The notes beneath the pieces are model-generated. The model saw only the letters and a list, made by a program, of their open reading frames with translations, made no database searches and was not told the DNA's origin. Of a DNA stretch of 64,000 bases, positions 35,501-44,803 are shown in pieces. Location of the stretch: assembly GCF_018137965.1 (NCBI RefSeq), contig NZ_CP073100.1, positions 682,001 to 746,000 of the forward strand. Direction: 5' to 3'. A program made the translations under genes and the position numbers. Position 1 is the first letter of the stretch; the number at the start of each line of letters is the position of its first letter. The stretch comes from Luteolibacter ambystomatis (lineage in GTDB: Bacteria > Verrucomicrobiota > Verrucomicrobiia > Verrucomicrobiales > Akkermansiaceae).

Positions 35501-35830
35501 GGTTCCTTCGCCAACCCCAACGCCGCCCAGCTCAATACGTCCACCGGCGCTCCCGGTTGGCTGATGCAGGGTGATGTCCTCGATCCACTCGGTCCGTTCG
35601 TCACCGTCCGGGGAGATACCTTCCGTATCCGGGCGTATGGAGAATCCACCGATCCCCAAGGCAACGTGGTCGCACGCGCCTGGTGCGAGGCCGTGGTCCA
35701 GCGGACACCCGACTATCTCGATAAGACCGAAACCGCTCAAACCAATCCGCCCGTCACCAAGGTGAACCTCCAGTTCGGACGGGAGTTCCGGATCGTCGGA
35801 TTCCGGTGGCTGAACGGTCCCGAAGCCTGA
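32531..35830 (+). CDS. Verru_Chthon cassette protein A (prepilin-like N-terminus)
   Basis: A 1099-aa protein with a prepilin-like start, RGFSLIITLMMMVLLATLAL, in which Gly precedes the hydrophobic helix and the usual Glu5 is missing. Long segments such as VLLWNPFDVRITWP and the C-terminal GDVLDPLGPFVTVRGDTFRI match the Verru_Chthon cassette protein A family (TIGR02600), restricted to Verrucomicrobia and Chthoniobacter. In typical cassettes A is followed by B, C and D, smaller prepilin-like proteins. Here no B-D follow: the next gene is unrelated. The family function is unknown, perhaps a pilin-like surface assembly. Starts at 32531 or 32546 are both possible. Confidence 0.85.
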   Translation: MESGIMVSWVPVRSRCSRGFSLIITLMMMVLLATLALGLLSLSSITLRGSTQETARMKARANARCALMMAVGQLQKNLGPDQRISAPAAMAGAKVPPEHENWCGVWKSDTTTTSSFPAGREDRFMTWLVSSPQETSLGRVGSTSGSSVVLERLADGRETRVPLVNLPEGKAAWWTADEAQKANVDLFEPVISTDSAQIASRHAPPRLAPEAIEAMKAFPKDEATVKRLVTPEEIELTGVAKVPDLNRTYTVGARTVLSDVRKGGLKKDFSSLFEMPETEISGYGQWTGANSINDAQAYIYGNPGAAIGARWNHLHAYYNLYKDVSLVANEPRIQLASKPLIDWRLADQQQDYGDKQGGFRYPRISRILYVFSYSAVPPSGTSTEFTLRLGVDVYVLLWNPFDVRITWPANTTFLSKFSAGLPFKFNWFVNGAQRGAATRLGDVIGSPGGLFLQSQFQMPGEATFNMAPGETRLFSLAKTTSTFNGGSYPDFTPGLYYNDLLFYDKVLGPGGKVTGGAADRISVGMEPYNETGAYNNKAQYVDFWIYDRSRGWPYYEHRGEIIAEGNTQFTQNLKPLSKDILPSVTMSEASAKKKPFAAFIMEMKSAADSTLATPSFLYSGAARLSSRLNNSNEDFSLDRLEYKLEKMESFQSDVLQCTLPGDPNGENHGYIGSGRLPMDGRTHMTSLSIPSMPPLSVANLRHASVGDGASCLRATLWAPQNISCTPSPIYTDQAVGNSYAHPRISASATSGTGSGSTLYDHSFLANEALWDGWFFSSLSSRSADGSAVPPSSAWNDFIVGKKTLLNPRFSLWRGTNNDDKLRSDVFNGDKIRLEAHRSIASHLLLNGGFNVNSTSVDAWTAFLSSTRLRSIRKLNRTGNPGGELVQAKGTLFSRGDFVLDESVDGNSGDDSQYSGFRDLSDSQVRDLATKVVDEVRKRGPFLNVSEFVNRRLGDNADLALRGVLQAAIDATDLNDRLKALGRPGLGSPPSGSFANPNAAQLNTSTGAPGWLMQGDVLDPLGPFVTVRGDTFRIRAYGESTDPQGNVVARAWCEAVVQRTPDYLDKTETAQTNPPVTKVNLQFGREFRIVGFRWLNGPEA

Positions 35831-36492
35831 TGCCTATGAACGTCCGCCGATCCGCCACCGTCCTCGCCAGCCTGCTGCTTTCCTCATCTTTTGCCTGGGC
35901 GCACAAGGTGCGTTTTGTCGCCTTCGATCTACCGGTGGCCGCAGGCAAATGCCAGCTCATCCCAGCCACCGATTCGAAGAAGGCTTCCATCGTGGAACTC
36001 GGCATCAGCCGGTTCAGCGCGGTGGTTGATCTCTCCCCCGGCAGCTACAAGCTGGTGCTGCCGGATGGCAGGACCAGCGGAACCCTGAGCTTGGAGGGGG
36101 AGGCCGCCCGCAAGGCGATCGCCATCGTGCTACCGGGTCCGGAGGGGACGGTGAGCGTGCTCACCACACCGGACGAGTCCGCCTCCTTCGCCGCCGGCGA
36201 CCGGATTTTCATCAATGCCACACGTGCGGAAATCCGCGTCCAGATCGGGGACAGGAACGTGGTTTGCAAACCGGCTTCGGTCCAGCTCGTGAAGCCGCCG
36301 GGCAAGATCGTGGATGGCCGCTACCCGGTGCGGATGGGCATCCAGAAGGACGACAAGTGGGTGACTTTCAACAGCACCTGGTGGCCGGACGATCCGACCT
36401 GCCGTTCGCTGGTGCTGCTCTATCCGAATGCCAACACCGGCGTTCCGGGAGTGAAGACGATCGAGGAGGTTCCGCAGAAGGAGCAGCAGTAG
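35830..36492 (+). CDS. Hypothetical secreted protein downstream of Verru_Chthon A
   Basis: A 220-aa protein with a signal peptide (SATVLASLLLSSSFAWA). The mature part is beta-rich (KVRFVAFDLPVAAGKCQLIP; DGRTSGTLSLEG) and ends in a Glu/Gln tail. Its start ATG (35830) overlaps the stop codon of the preceding gene (TGATG), so the two are translationally coupled. No family is recognised; the coupling suggests a periplasmic or surface partner of the Verru_Chthon protein. Confidence 0.75.
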   Translation: MPMNVRRSATVLASLLLSSSFAWAHKVRFVAFDLPVAAGKCQLIPATDSKKASIVELGISRFSAVVDLSPGSYKLVLPDGRTSGTLSLEGEAARKAIAIVLPGPEGTVSVLTTPDESASFAAGDRIFINATRAEIRVQIGDRNVVCKPASVQLVKPPGKIVDGRYPVRMGIQKDDKWVTFNSTWWPDDPTCRSLVLLYPNANTGVPGVKTIEEVPQKEQQ

Positions 36493-36646
36493 GCGGTCCA
36501 CGTCTCCGAGGTTGGAGATCGGGGTGTTCCGAATGCCTCCGGAAACTGGTTATCAGCGTCCGGTGAAATTTTCGTGAGGTTGAGGTTACGAACTGGACGA
36601 TTTGTTAGAGATTGTTCTAGCTTTGATACCTGTTGTCCCAACCCTT

Positions 36647-39600
36647 ATGAAACCGTCCCCACTGCGTCCGCTTGCGGCGCTGCTTTGCCTTGGCCTCGGC
36701 CTTCCCATCGTCAGCCTTTCAGCCAGGGCGACACCCACCTTCGAGGCCGTCCAGGGCTTCGCCACCGGTCCCCAGCAGCCTGTGTGCAGGCTGGTGCGGG
36801 ATGCCTCCGGAAATCTCTATGGCAGCACCTATGCCGGGGGCATGGGGGCTGGAACCATCTTCAAGGTCGCTCCGGATGGCACCGTGACCACGCTTCATGT
36901 ATTCGACCAGACGGACGGCTGGTCCGCGGCGTTCGGCCTGACGTTTGGTCCGGATGGCAATCTCTATGGAGTGGCCGCATCGAGCTTTTCCAGCCAGGGC
37001 AATGTCTTCCGCATCACGCCGGATGGGAGCTTCACCATCCTCCACGCGTTCAGCGGCGGGGCCGATGGTGGATGGCCGGTGACGCAGTTGCTGCTGGCCA
37101 GTGATGGCAATTTCTACGGCACTACGAACGAGGGCGGTGCCCACGGCTTCGGCACGATCTACCGCATCACCCCGTCGGGTGAGCTCACCACCGTCGTCAG
37201 CATGAAGCAGGATGAGGTCGGCTGGGTTTCGCTCGGCAGCCTGATCGAGGGCGTCGATGGAAACATCTACGGCACCACCACCGACAACCGGGTGGGTGGA
37301 GAGAACAAGGGCGGCAGCATCTTCCGCCTGACACCCTCCTCCGGAACGATCACCGCGCTGGCGACCTTTGATGCGCTGCCAAACATGGCGGGAGCATTCC
37401 CTCACGGAGTCATCCAAGGATCGGATGGCAACTTTTATGGTTCGACCCAAGGCGGCGGACCCAATGGTGGCGGCACCGTTTTCAAGATGACTCCGACCGG
37501 CACGCTGACCCTGTTGAAGGGATTCGGCTGGCCGGAGGCGATGGACCTGTATGGTTCCCTGGTTGAAGGACCGGATGGGGATCTCTATGGCACGGCGCAG
37601 TTCGGTGGTCCGGATGGAGAGGGTGTTTTCTTCAAGATCAGCCCGACCGGCACCTATACCGTGCTGAGCACGCTTGATCAGGCGGACGGCCATCCCTACC
37701 GGCCGCAGGCGGGTTTCATTCTCGGGGAGGATGGCTACTTCTACGGTACGACCACCGCCGGTGGCCCCCGGAACGGCGGAACCGTGGTGCGCATGAACGC
37801 GGCGGGCGAATATACCGTGGTGGCTGGCTTCGATGTGAATCAGGACATGTGGTTGGATTCCGCGCTGGTCCAGGCTTCAGACGGCAGTTTTTACGGAACT
37901 TCCCTGGCAGGCGGTGTTGGATTCGGAGGCATCTACCGGATGTCCCCTGATGCGCAGATCTCGCACATCGCGTCCTTTGACACAGGGAGCAATCAATTCT
38001 TCCTCAGCCAACTGGCACTGGGCTCGAATGGAAACCTCTATGGCGTCCAGTCGCGGGGAGGCAACTACTACGTGGGTGGCATCTACGAGGTGACTCCGGA
38101 GGGGGCATTTTCGTATCTATGGTCCTTCGATGGTGAATACGGCTCCGATCCGACAGGGGTGGTCCAAGGAACGGATGGTGCCTTCTACGGCACGACTTCC
38201 CAGGGCGGCTTGATGGGCGGCGGCGTGGCCTTCCGCCTGACGACATCAGGCGACTTTTCCCTCATCGCTGAATTCGACGGCACCAACGGTTTTCAACCGA
38301 AGGGTTCGATGATCCAGGCGAGTGACGGAAACTTCTACGGAGTGTCCACCTCCGGAGGCAGCGATATGTCGATCGATGGCTCGATATTCAAGCTCACTCC
38401 ATCCGGCGATCTCACCACCTTCGCATTGTTTGGTACGGACCCGGAGGACGCCCAGCGTCCGGTGGCCGGACTGGTGCAGGGTTCGGATGGGAATTTCTAC
38501 GGTGCCTCTGAGGGAGGTGGGACGGATGAGGCGGGAGCGATCTACAAGGTTGCTCCTGATGGTTCTCTGACCACTATCGCGTCCTTCTCCCATGATGAAG
38601 GCTGGTTTCCGGTGGGCGCACTGGCGGAAGGTCCGGACGGTGCCTTTTACGGCGTGACCAATCGCGGGGGCAGCGAGGGCATCGGGACGGTGTTCCGTGT
38701 GACTTCCGCGGGCGTGCTGACCTACGTGCATGATTTCCAAGGTTCCGCCTACGGCCGCTATCCGGCAGCCGGGTTGACCAAGGGCGCGGATGGCGACCTT
38801 TATGGCACCGCCTCGGACGGAGGCTCCTTGTTGGATGGCTCGCCTGCGGGTGGCGGCCAGATTTTCCGCATCCATTTCGGTGCGGAGGTGGCCACGAACG
38901 GAGCGACGGAGGTCGGCGTGCTGGGAGCCAAGCTGAATGGCGTGGTCAATCCCGGCGGCTATGCCACCACGGTGACCTTCCAGTATGGCACCAGCCCGAC
39001 CTTGGAATCTTCCTCCACTGTCAGCGGGGGCACGCTGTCTGCGGGTGATTCACCGGTGGGTGTGCAGGCCGTGCTTTCCGGTCTGGCACCGGAGACGACC
39101 TATTACTTCCGTGCCGTGGCAGTCAACGGGGAGACCCCGGTGCCGCAGGCGGGGGATGTCCGCAGCTTCACCACTGCGGCGGCCGTTCCTGCATCGGTGA
39201 GCACACAGCCCGCGTCGAGTGTGACCTTCACCACGGCCAGCCTGAATGCGGACGTGATCGCCGGGACCTATCCCGCTGGCGTCACCTTCGAGTACGGCAC
39301 CAGCCCGACCCTCGCCTCCAGTACCACGGTGAGCGGCGGTACGATCGGAGCGGGAGAGGCCATCGTTTCGGTTCCGGTTCTTCTGAGCGGATTGAATCCG
39401 GGCACGACCTACTACTTCCGTGCGATCACCGCCACGGCGGAAAATCAGGTGCAGCAGACCGGTGAGATCCGAAGCTTCACCACCACGGCGGTGATTCCGG
39501 CCCAAGGCACCACTCAGGCGGCCACGGACATCACCACCACCACGGCCAAGTTGAATGGTTCGGTTTCCAGCGGCACCTATGGCGCGACGATCTCGTTCCA

Positions 39601-40216
39601 GTACGGCACCAGCGCCACTCTGGCGACCAGCACCACTGTAAGCGCCGGGTCAGTGGCGGCGGGGACTACCGCCGCCGTGTCGGCTCCGTTGACCGGTTTG
39701 ACCGCAGGCACGACCTACTACTTCCGTGTCGTGACCACTCAGGCAGGTTCCTCCGCGCCGCAGCTCGGCCAGATTGCCAGCTTCACCACGACGGCCGCAG
39801 TGACCGGCAAGGCCAAGATCGGCGTGAAGGTGGCAGGTGAGGAACTCGAGAACGGTGAATCGATCGAGTTCGACGATACGAAGATCGGCGATACCGACAC
39901 GATCACCCTGACCATCCGCAACACCAGCAACAAGGTGGCGCTCACGGGCATCGCAGTGTCGCTGACGGGCCGCGATGACGATCAGTTCAAGATCATCACT
40001 GCACCGGCCACCACGGTGGCACCGGGAGCGAAGACCACCTGCGTGATCCGCTTCGCCCCGACAGCGGAAGGCAAGCAGAAGGCCACGCTGCTGATCGCCA
40101 GCAATGATCCGAACGACAATCCGTTCAAGGTGAAGCTGAGTGGCATCGCCGCGCCGCGCCGCGGTGGCGGTCATGGCCACAATGACCGTGACGACGATCG
40201 CGGCGACTGCCGCTGA
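36647..40216 (+). CDS. Giant secreted Gloeo_Verruco-repeat protein with Fn3-like and ASPM-type domains
   Basis: A 1189-aa secreted protein (signal LAALLCLGLGLPIVSLSARA). By eye it has 14 tandem repeats of ~45-50 aa, each with D-G-N/D-L/F-Y-G-T/S and a later T/S-P-x-G-x-L/T, i.e. Gloeo_Verruco (TIGR03803) repeats. Fourteen copies would fit two seven-bladed beta-propellers. Then come three ~90-aa fibronectin-like repeats (FQYGTSPTLESSSTV and TTYYFRA motifs) and an ASPM-SPD-2-Hydin-like domain (DTITLTIRNTSNKVALTG, DPNDNPFKVKLSG). The end is short and His/Asp-rich (GGGHGHNDRDDDRGDCR), without a PEP-CTERM or T9SS signal. A surface or extracellular binding role is likely. Confidence 0.9.
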   Translation: MKPSPLRPLAALLCLGLGLPIVSLSARATPTFEAVQGFATGPQQPVCRLVRDASGNLYGSTYAGGMGAGTIFKVAPDGTVTTLHVFDQTDGWSAAFGLTFGPDGNLYGVAASSFSSQGNVFRITPDGSFTILHAFSGGADGGWPVTQLLLASDGNFYGTTNEGGAHGFGTIYRITPSGELTTVVSMKQDEVGWVSLGSLIEGVDGNIYGTTTDNRVGGENKGGSIFRLTPSSGTITALATFDALPNMAGAFPHGVIQGSDGNFYGSTQGGGPNGGGTVFKMTPTGTLTLLKGFGWPEAMDLYGSLVEGPDGDLYGTAQFGGPDGEGVFFKISPTGTYTVLSTLDQADGHPYRPQAGFILGEDGYFYGTTTAGGPRNGGTVVRMNAAGEYTVVAGFDVNQDMWLDSALVQASDGSFYGTSLAGGVGFGGIYRMSPDAQISHIASFDTGSNQFFLSQLALGSNGNLYGVQSRGGNYYVGGIYEVTPEGAFSYLWSFDGEYGSDPTGVVQGTDGAFYGTTSQGGLMGGGVAFRLTTSGDFSLIAEFDGTNGFQPKGSMIQASDGNFYGVSTSGGSDMSIDGSIFKLTPSGDLTTFALFGTDPEDAQRPVAGLVQGSDGNFYGASEGGGTDEAGAIYKVAPDGSLTTIASFSHDEGWFPVGALAEGPDGAFYGVTNRGGSEGIGTVFRVTSAGVLTYVHDFQGSAYGRYPAAGLTKGADGDLYGTASDGGSLLDGSPAGGGQIFRIHFGAEVATNGATEVGVLGAKLNGVVNPGGYATTVTFQYGTSPTLESSSTVSGGTLSAGDSPVGVQAVLSGLAPETTYYFRAVAVNGETPVPQAGDVRSFTTAAAVPASVSTQPASSVTFTTASLNADVIAGTYPAGVTFEYGTSPTLASSTTVSGGTIGAGEAIVSVPVLLSGLNPGTTYYFRAITATAENQVQQTGEIRSFTTTAVIPAQGTTQAATDITTTTAKLNGSVSSGTYGATISFQYGTSATLATSTTVSAGSVAAGTTAAVSAPLTGLTAGTTYYFRVVTTQAGSSAPQLGQIASFTTTAAVTGKAKIGVKVAGEELENGESIEFDDTKIGDTDTITLTIRNTSNKVALTGIAVSLTGRDDDQFKIITAPATTVAPGAKTTCVIRFAPTAEGKQKATLLIASNDPNDNPFKVKLSGIAAPRRGGGHGHNDRDDDRGDCR

Positions 40217-40238
40217 TTGGATCTGATGGATTCCTGGG

Positions 40239-40274
40239 AAGCCGCTGACGGAGTTCCGTCAGCGGCTTTTCCTT
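40239..40274 (+). terminator. Strong terminator after the giant repeat gene
   Basis: A perfect 13-bp stem (AAGCCGCTGACGG with CCGTCAGCGGCTT), 4-nt loop and T-rich tail, 22 bp after the stop codon at 40216. Copy C of the G-rich element begins 9 bp further on. Confidence 0.9.
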
Positions 40275-40283
40275 GCTCTTGGA

Positions 40284-40441
40284 AAGCAATCGGCGGATGT
40301 CGGAACGGGGGGATTCCGATCCGCCGATCGAAAGGGGCGGGGAGTTGTCTTCCGGGGGAGAAGGCCGGCGTCCGGTGGGGACCTCGCGCTGACAAGGAAA
40401 CACTGTCACAAAATCGGCCACAGGAAAATCACGTGATCGCG
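40284..40441 (+). repeat. G-rich structured element, copy C
   Basis: The hairpin 40288-40328 pairs ATCGGCGGA with TCCGCCGAT and TCGGAA with TTCCGA around the octaloop CGGGGGGA, the same loop as copy B. A second small hairpin (CTTC/GAAG) displays CGGGGGA. G-runs follow, then the tail CTCGCGCTGAC, TGTCACAAAATCGG, CGTGATCGCG with spacing identical to copies A and B. It lies beyond the terminator of the giant gene, in a gap with no coding signal. Confidence 0.8.
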
Positions 40442-40473
40442 TTCCCACCATCGTGGGGGACCAAGCACACAAC

Positions 40474-40510
40474 AAAAAATCCCGGCAGCGACGGGCGCGG
40501 CCGGGATTTT
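40474..40510 (-). terminator. Terminator of the TIGR04073 gene (bidirectional)
   Basis: On the minus strand: AAAATCCCGGC, a 13-nt loop, GCCGGGATTTTTT. The plus strand also has a T-run, so it may act in both directions. It is 26 bp from the stop codon at 40536. Confidence 0.85.
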
Positions 40511-40535
40511 CGAAAAGGGGCTTTTGCCTCAGACC

Positions 40536-40964
40536 TCAGAAGGTCTGGGTGCGGCTGTAGCGGAAGGAAGTTTCGAAGCCGAGTTCCGGCGGGAATTCGG
40601 AGAGGCCGTCCGCAACGTTCATCTGGATGCGGTTGTCCTCACCGCAGCGCTGGTACGGGGGCTTGAAGGTGCCGCGATAGGTCGGGCAGGTGAAAGTGAA
40701 GACTTCGTAGAAGCCGTAGCCGAGGCGCTTCAGGGCACGGTTGGTGCCATCGACCGCACCGTAGGACCATTCCGCCTTGCGGCCGAGGTCGTCCTGCTTG
40801 CGCACCATTTGTTCCGGGATTTCCATCACTCCGTAGAGGATGTTGCTGAGACCGCGACCGAGCTTGCGGATCGAGGTGTACTGGGACTGCGGCGGCGCTT
40901 GGATGTCAGCGCTGGCCATGCCCGTAAGGACGGCAAAGGTAGCAAGGACGGCGAGTTTTTTCAT
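40536..40964 (-). CDS. Exosortase system-associated protein (TIGR04073-like)
   Basis: A 142-aa secreted protein (signal LAVLATFAVLTGMASA). The mature part contains RGLSNILYGVMEIPEQM, then GYGFYEVFTFTCPTYRGTFKP, which matches my memory of the TIGR04073 family found in genomes with exosortase/PEP-CTERM systems. Its molecular role is unknown; envelope localisation is likely. It supports an exosortase system elsewhere in the genome, consistent with the PEP-CTERM protein at 3733. Confidence 0.8.
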   Translation of the reverse strand: MKKLAVLATFAVLTGMASADIQAPPQSQYTSIRKLGRGLSNILYGVMEIPEQMVRKQDDLGRKAEWSYGAVDGTNRALKRLGYGFYEVFTFTCPTYRGTFKPPYQRCGEDNRIQMNVADGLSEFPPELGFETSFRYSRTQTF

Positions 40965-41073
40965 GCTGCAGGGATGCTAAGGACGGAAGACGGGGGTTGG
41001 CAACGGATTTTTCCGCTAGAGACCGGGGTTTTTCACAACTTTGCCACGGCGGATTCGGGCCTCCTCCGGAGGC

Positions 41074-41109
41074 GGAAAAAGCCAGCGCCCGTCTAGAGCG
41101 CTGGCTTTC
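41074..41109 (-). terminator. Terminator of serA
   Basis: On the minus strand: AAAGCCAGCGC, a 9-nt loop, GCGCTGGCTTTTTCC. It lies 27 bp after the serA stop codon. Confidence 0.88.
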
Positions 41110-41135
41110 ATGAACTTTCGGTATTTCCAACAGAA

Positions 41136-42731
41136 TCAGAGGCCGAAGGACAGCACGCGGAGGATGCCCGGCGTGGCGCGCAAGGTTTCCAACAGGCTGA
41201 CCGGCGGTTCCGAATCCACCTCGATCACCGTGACGGCACGCGAGAGGCTCTTGTTGCGGCTCAAGGACATGTTCGCGATGTTCACACCGGCGGTGCCGAG
41301 CGAGGAGCCGAGCAGTCCGACGACGCCGGGGCGGTCGTCATTCTCCACGAACAGGAACTGGCCGGAGGTGTTGGTTTCCACGTTGTGGCCGAGGATGTGG
41401 ACGATGCGCGGGGCATTGCCGAAGAAGGTGCCGGCCACGGTGAAGGTCTCACCACCCTTGACGGCGGAGACTTCGATCAGCTCGGTCCAGTTGGTGGCGA
41501 TGGCCACGGTGGACTCGGTGATCTGGAGGCCGAGGGCCTTGGCGACCGCTGGGGCATTGACCAGGTTCACCTGCGCCTCGTGGTGCGCGCCGGAGAGATA
41601 GCCGGTGAGCACGGTGCGGGTGACGAGCTGGGTGTCCAGCTCGGACACCGGGCCGAGGTAGGAGACACGCAGGGCGTCCACCTGGCCAGGGCCGATCTTC
41701 GCGAGGAGCTTGCCGAGCGCGGTGGCGAGATTGAGATAGGGGCCGACGCTTTCCAGGGTCTTCGCGTCGAGGTTCGGCATGTTCACCGCGTTGCGGATCT
41801 CGCCGCTGACGAGGAAATCCTTGAGCTGGTAGGCTACTTCGATGCCCACGTTTTCCTGGGCTTCCGCGGTGGAAGCACCGAGGTGCGGGGTGAAGACGGC
41901 CTTCTTCGCCGCGAACAGCGGGTGGTCGGCGGGAGGCGGCTCGACTTCGTACACGTCGAGCGCGATGCCGGCGAGGTGGCCGGAGTCCAGCAGCTCCTTG
42001 GCCGCCGCTTCATCGACGAGGCCGCCGCGGGCGCAGTTCACGACCAGCGCGCCCTTGTTCATCGAGGACAGGCGGGCCTTGTTGAGGATGTGGTTGGTCT
42101 CGTCGGTGAGCGGGATGTGGAGTGTGACCACGTCCGCGCCAGCGAGTGCCAGATCGGCGGTTTCAGCCAGTTCCACCTTCAATCCCTGCGCGCGGGCTGC
42201 GGTGAGGAAGGGATCGTAGGCGACCACGTGCATGCCGAAGGCTTGCGCACGCTTGGCGAACTCGGTGCCGATACGGCCCATGCCGAGGATGGCGAGGCGC
42301 TTGCCGTTCATTTCCACGCCTTCGAAGGATTTGCGGTCCCACTTGCCGGCGATTACGGTGGCGTGCGCCTGCGGGATGTTGCGGGCCAGCGAGAGCATCA
42401 GCGTGAAGGCGTGCTCGGCGGTGGAGATGGTGTTGCCGCTGGGGGTGTTCATCACCACCACGCCATGATCGGTGGCGGCATTGCGGTCGATGTTGTCCAC
42501 GCCGACACCGGCACGACCGATGGCCTTGAGATTTTTGGCCGCAGCGAAGACCTCCGGGGTCACTTTTGTCTGAGATCGGACAACCAGACCGTGATAGTCG
42601 CCGATGATGGCGAGCAGTTCGTCGGGCTTGAGCCCGGTGTTCACATCAACCTGGATTTCCGGGGCGGTGCGCAGGGCATCCACGCCTTTTTCCGAAATCG
42701 GATCCGAAACAAGCACTCGGTAAGTGGCCAT
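41136..42731 (-). CDS. serA: D-3-phosphoglycerate dehydrogenase
   Basis: A 531-aa, long-form SerA. It has the catalytic domains with [12 protein letters not shown] and the NAD-binding [13 protein letters not shown], plus [14 protein letters not shown] and [14 protein letters not shown] (catalytic His). These are followed by an intervening ASB domain (~320-450) and a C-terminal ACT domain ([17 protein letters not shown]). It oxidises 3-phosphoglycerate, the first step of serine synthesis; the ACT domain suggests serine feedback. The ATG at 42731 gives [16 protein letters not shown], the conserved start. Confidence 0.97.
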   Translation of the reverse strand: MATYRVLVSDPISEKGVDALRTAPEIQVDVNTGLKPDELLAIIGDYHGLVVRSQTKVTPEVFAAAKNLKAIGRAGVGVDNIDRNAATDHGVVVMNTPSGNTISTAEHAFTLMLSLARNIPQAHATVIAGKWDRKSFEGVEMNGKRLAILGMGRIGTEFAKRAQAFGMHVVAYDPFLTAARAQGLKVELAETADLALAGADVVTLHIPLTDETNHILNKARLSSMNKGALVVNCARGGLVDEAAAKELLDSGHLAGIALDVYEVEPPPADHPLFAAKKAVFTPHLGASTAEAQENVGIEVAYQLKDFLVSGEIRNAVNMPNLDAKTLESVGPYLNLATALGKLLAKIGPGQVDALRVSYLGPVSELDTQLVTRTVLTGYLSGAHHEAQVNLVNAPAVAKALGLQITESTVAIATNWTELIEVSAVKGGETFTVAGTFFGNAPRIVHILGHNVETNTSGQFLFVENDDRPGVVGLLGSSLGTAGVNIANMSLSRNKSLSRAVTVIEVDSEPPVSLLETLRATPGILRVLSFGL

Positions 42732-43043
42732 GAGGCGGGCGAGAAAAGCGTACCACCCCCCGCATGGCAAGGGCGGGGGTGCGTTTTATTGGTTTTGATT
42801 CTGTGGGAATCTTTGGGATTCGCGATTTTGCGACGCGGGATTCCCGCAACCCGAATGTGCATCCTTGGCCGGTGGATGCAAAAACCGGGAGATCCGGGAA
42901 AAGGCGGGGCGTGGCATGGGGCGGAAGAAAGGAGTGATAGTCTTTGGCCGCTTTTGCCCCGGGTTCCGGATGATGGCCCGGTTTGGGATTTCCCAATGGC
43001 CTCCGCCTTGACGCCGCGCCCGCAGCGGGAAAGCATCCCGCCG
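42732..43043. promoter_or_regulatory. Divergent promoter region between serA and ilvD
   Basis: A 312-bp gap between two divergently transcribed biosynthetic genes. An AT-rich stretch (about 42781-42835) is the likeliest promoter area. A GCGGGATTCCCGC palindrome lies near 42835-42850. No gene is visible. Confidence 0.5.
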
Positions 43044-44744
43044 ATGTCCGACTCCACCCGCACGTTCTCCAGTTTGATGCTTGACGGCCCCGACCGCGCG
43101 CCCAGCCGCGCGATGCTGTATGCCGTCGGATTCGAAAAGCAGGATTTCAAGAAGCCCATCATCGGCATCGCCTCCACGTGGAGCGAAGTCACCCCGTGCA
43201 ACATCCACATCAACAAGCTCGCCGAGGAGTCCTCGAAGGGCGCGGATGCCGCGGGTGGCAAGGCGATCATTTTCAATACCATCACCATCTCGGACGGCAT
43301 CTCCATGGGCACCGAGGGGATGAAGTACTCGCTGGTGTCCCGCGAGGTGATCGCGGACTCGATCGAGACCGTGGTCGGCTGCGAAGGCATGGACGGCTTC
43401 GTGGCGATCGGCGGCTGTGACAAGAACATGCCCGCCTGCGTGATGGCGATGGCACGCCTCAACCGCCCGTCCGTGTTCGTCTATGGCGGCACGATTCTTC
43501 CCGGCTGCGCCACGATCAAAGGCGACAAGAAGAATCTCGACATCGTTTCCGTGTTTGAAGCCGTGGGCAAGCATGCCAATGGCGAATACTCCGATGAGGA
43601 ATTGGAAACCGTGGAATCCTGCGCGATTCCGGGCCCGGGTTCCTGTGGTGGCATGTACACCGCGAACACCATGGCTTCCGCGATCGAGGCGCTCGGCATG
43701 TCGCTGCCGAACAGTTCGTCCCAGGCGGCGATCTCGGACGACAAGATGCGCGATTGCTTCGATGCCGGTGCCGCCGTGCTGCACCTGCTCAATGAGAACA
43801 TCCGCCCGCGTGATATCATGACAAAGGAGGCGTTCGAGAATGCCATCACCGTCCTCATCGCGCTCGGCGGCTCCACCAATGCCGCGCTTCACCTGCCGGC
43901 GATGGCCCATGCCGCGGGCGTGGACATTTCTCTCGATGACTTCGAGCGCATCGGCAAGCGCGTGCCGCTGCTCGCGGACCTGAAGCCCTCCGGCAAATAC
44001 TCGATGGCGGAGCTGGTCAACATCGGCGGCACCCTGCCGCTGATGAAGATGCTGCTGGATGCCGGTTTGCTTCACGGCGATTGCCTCACTGTCACCGGCC
44101 GCACGCTGCGCGAGAACATCGAGAAGCTCGCGAAGCCCTATCCGGAGGGTCAGGAGATCATCCGCCCGCTTTCCGACCCGATCAAGAAGGACAGCCACCT
44201 GCGCATCCTCTACGGGAACCTCGCCGAAGGCGGCGCGGTGGCGAAGATCACCGGCAAGGAAGGCGAGCTCTTCACCGGCAAGGCCCGCGTGTTCAACTCC
44301 GAGGACGATGCCATGAAGGCTATCCTCGCCAAGCAGATCAAACCCGGCGACGTGATTGTCATCCGCATGGAAGGACCGAAGGGCGGTCCAGGCATGCGCG
44401 AGATGCTTGGGCCGACCAGCGCCATCATGGGCCTGGGCCTCGGCAAGACGGTCGCCCTCATCACGGACGGCCGCTTCTCCGGCGGCAGCCACGGCTTCGT
44501 GGTCGGCCACATCACTCCGGAAGCCTTCGTGGGCGGCACCATCGCCCTGCTCAAGGACGGTGACGAGATCACCATCGACGCGCAGAAGAACCGCCTCGAC
44601 GTGAAGCTCAGCGCCGAGGAACTGGCCGAGCGCAAGGCCGCCTGGGTGCAGCCGGAGCCGCGCTACCGCCGCGGCGTGCTGGCGAAGTACGCCAAGCTCG
44701 TCACCAGCGCCAGCGAAGGCGCCGTGACCGACAAGGGACTCTGA
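43044..44744 (+). CDS. ilvD: Dihydroxy-acid dehydratase
   Basis: A 566-aa protein starting at the ATG at 43044. The IlvD/Edd signature is clear: [17 protein letters not shown], the Fe-S-ligand Cys in [15 protein letters not shown], and the C-terminal [17 protein letters not shown]. It dehydrates 2,3-dihydroxy-isovalerate and -methylvalerate in valine and isoleucine synthesis, using an iron-sulfur cluster. Upstream in-frame codons extend far but overlap serA in antisense and are not used. Confidence 0.97.
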   Translation: MSDSTRTFSSLMLDGPDRAPSRAMLYAVGFEKQDFKKPIIGIASTWSEVTPCNIHINKLAEESSKGADAAGGKAIIFNTITISDGISMGTEGMKYSLVSREVIADSIETVVGCEGMDGFVAIGGCDKNMPACVMAMARLNRPSVFVYGGTILPGCATIKGDKKNLDIVSVFEAVGKHANGEYSDEELETVESCAIPGPGSCGGMYTANTMASAIEALGMSLPNSSSQAAISDDKMRDCFDAGAAVLHLLNENIRPRDIMTKEAFENAITVLIALGGSTNAALHLPAMAHAAGVDISLDDFERIGKRVPLLADLKPSGKYSMAELVNIGGTLPLMKMLLDAGLLHGDCLTVTGRTLRENIEKLAKPYPEGQEIIRPLSDPIKKDSHLRILYGNLAEGGAVAKITGKEGELFTGKARVFNSEDDAMKAILAKQIKPGDVIVIRMEGPKGGPGMREMLGPTSAIMGLGLGKTVALITDGRFSGGSHGFVVGHITPEAFVGGTIALLKDGDEITIDAQKNRLDVKLSAEELAERKAAWVQPEPRYRRGVLAKYAKLVTSASEGAVTDKGL

Positions 44745-44803
44745 GCCCTTCCTTCCTAACACCTTACGCCACGGGAAAGGAACCTGATCCTGTTCCCAGT
44801 GGC

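Noticed and set aside
20128..40441. CRISPR array from repeated G-rich sequence
   Set aside because: Only three dispersed, diverged copies with no regular spacers and no cas genes.
41385..43043. Long in-frame upstream extension of ilvD (553 codons)
   Set aside because: It is antisense to serA, and the conserved IlvD start is at 43044.
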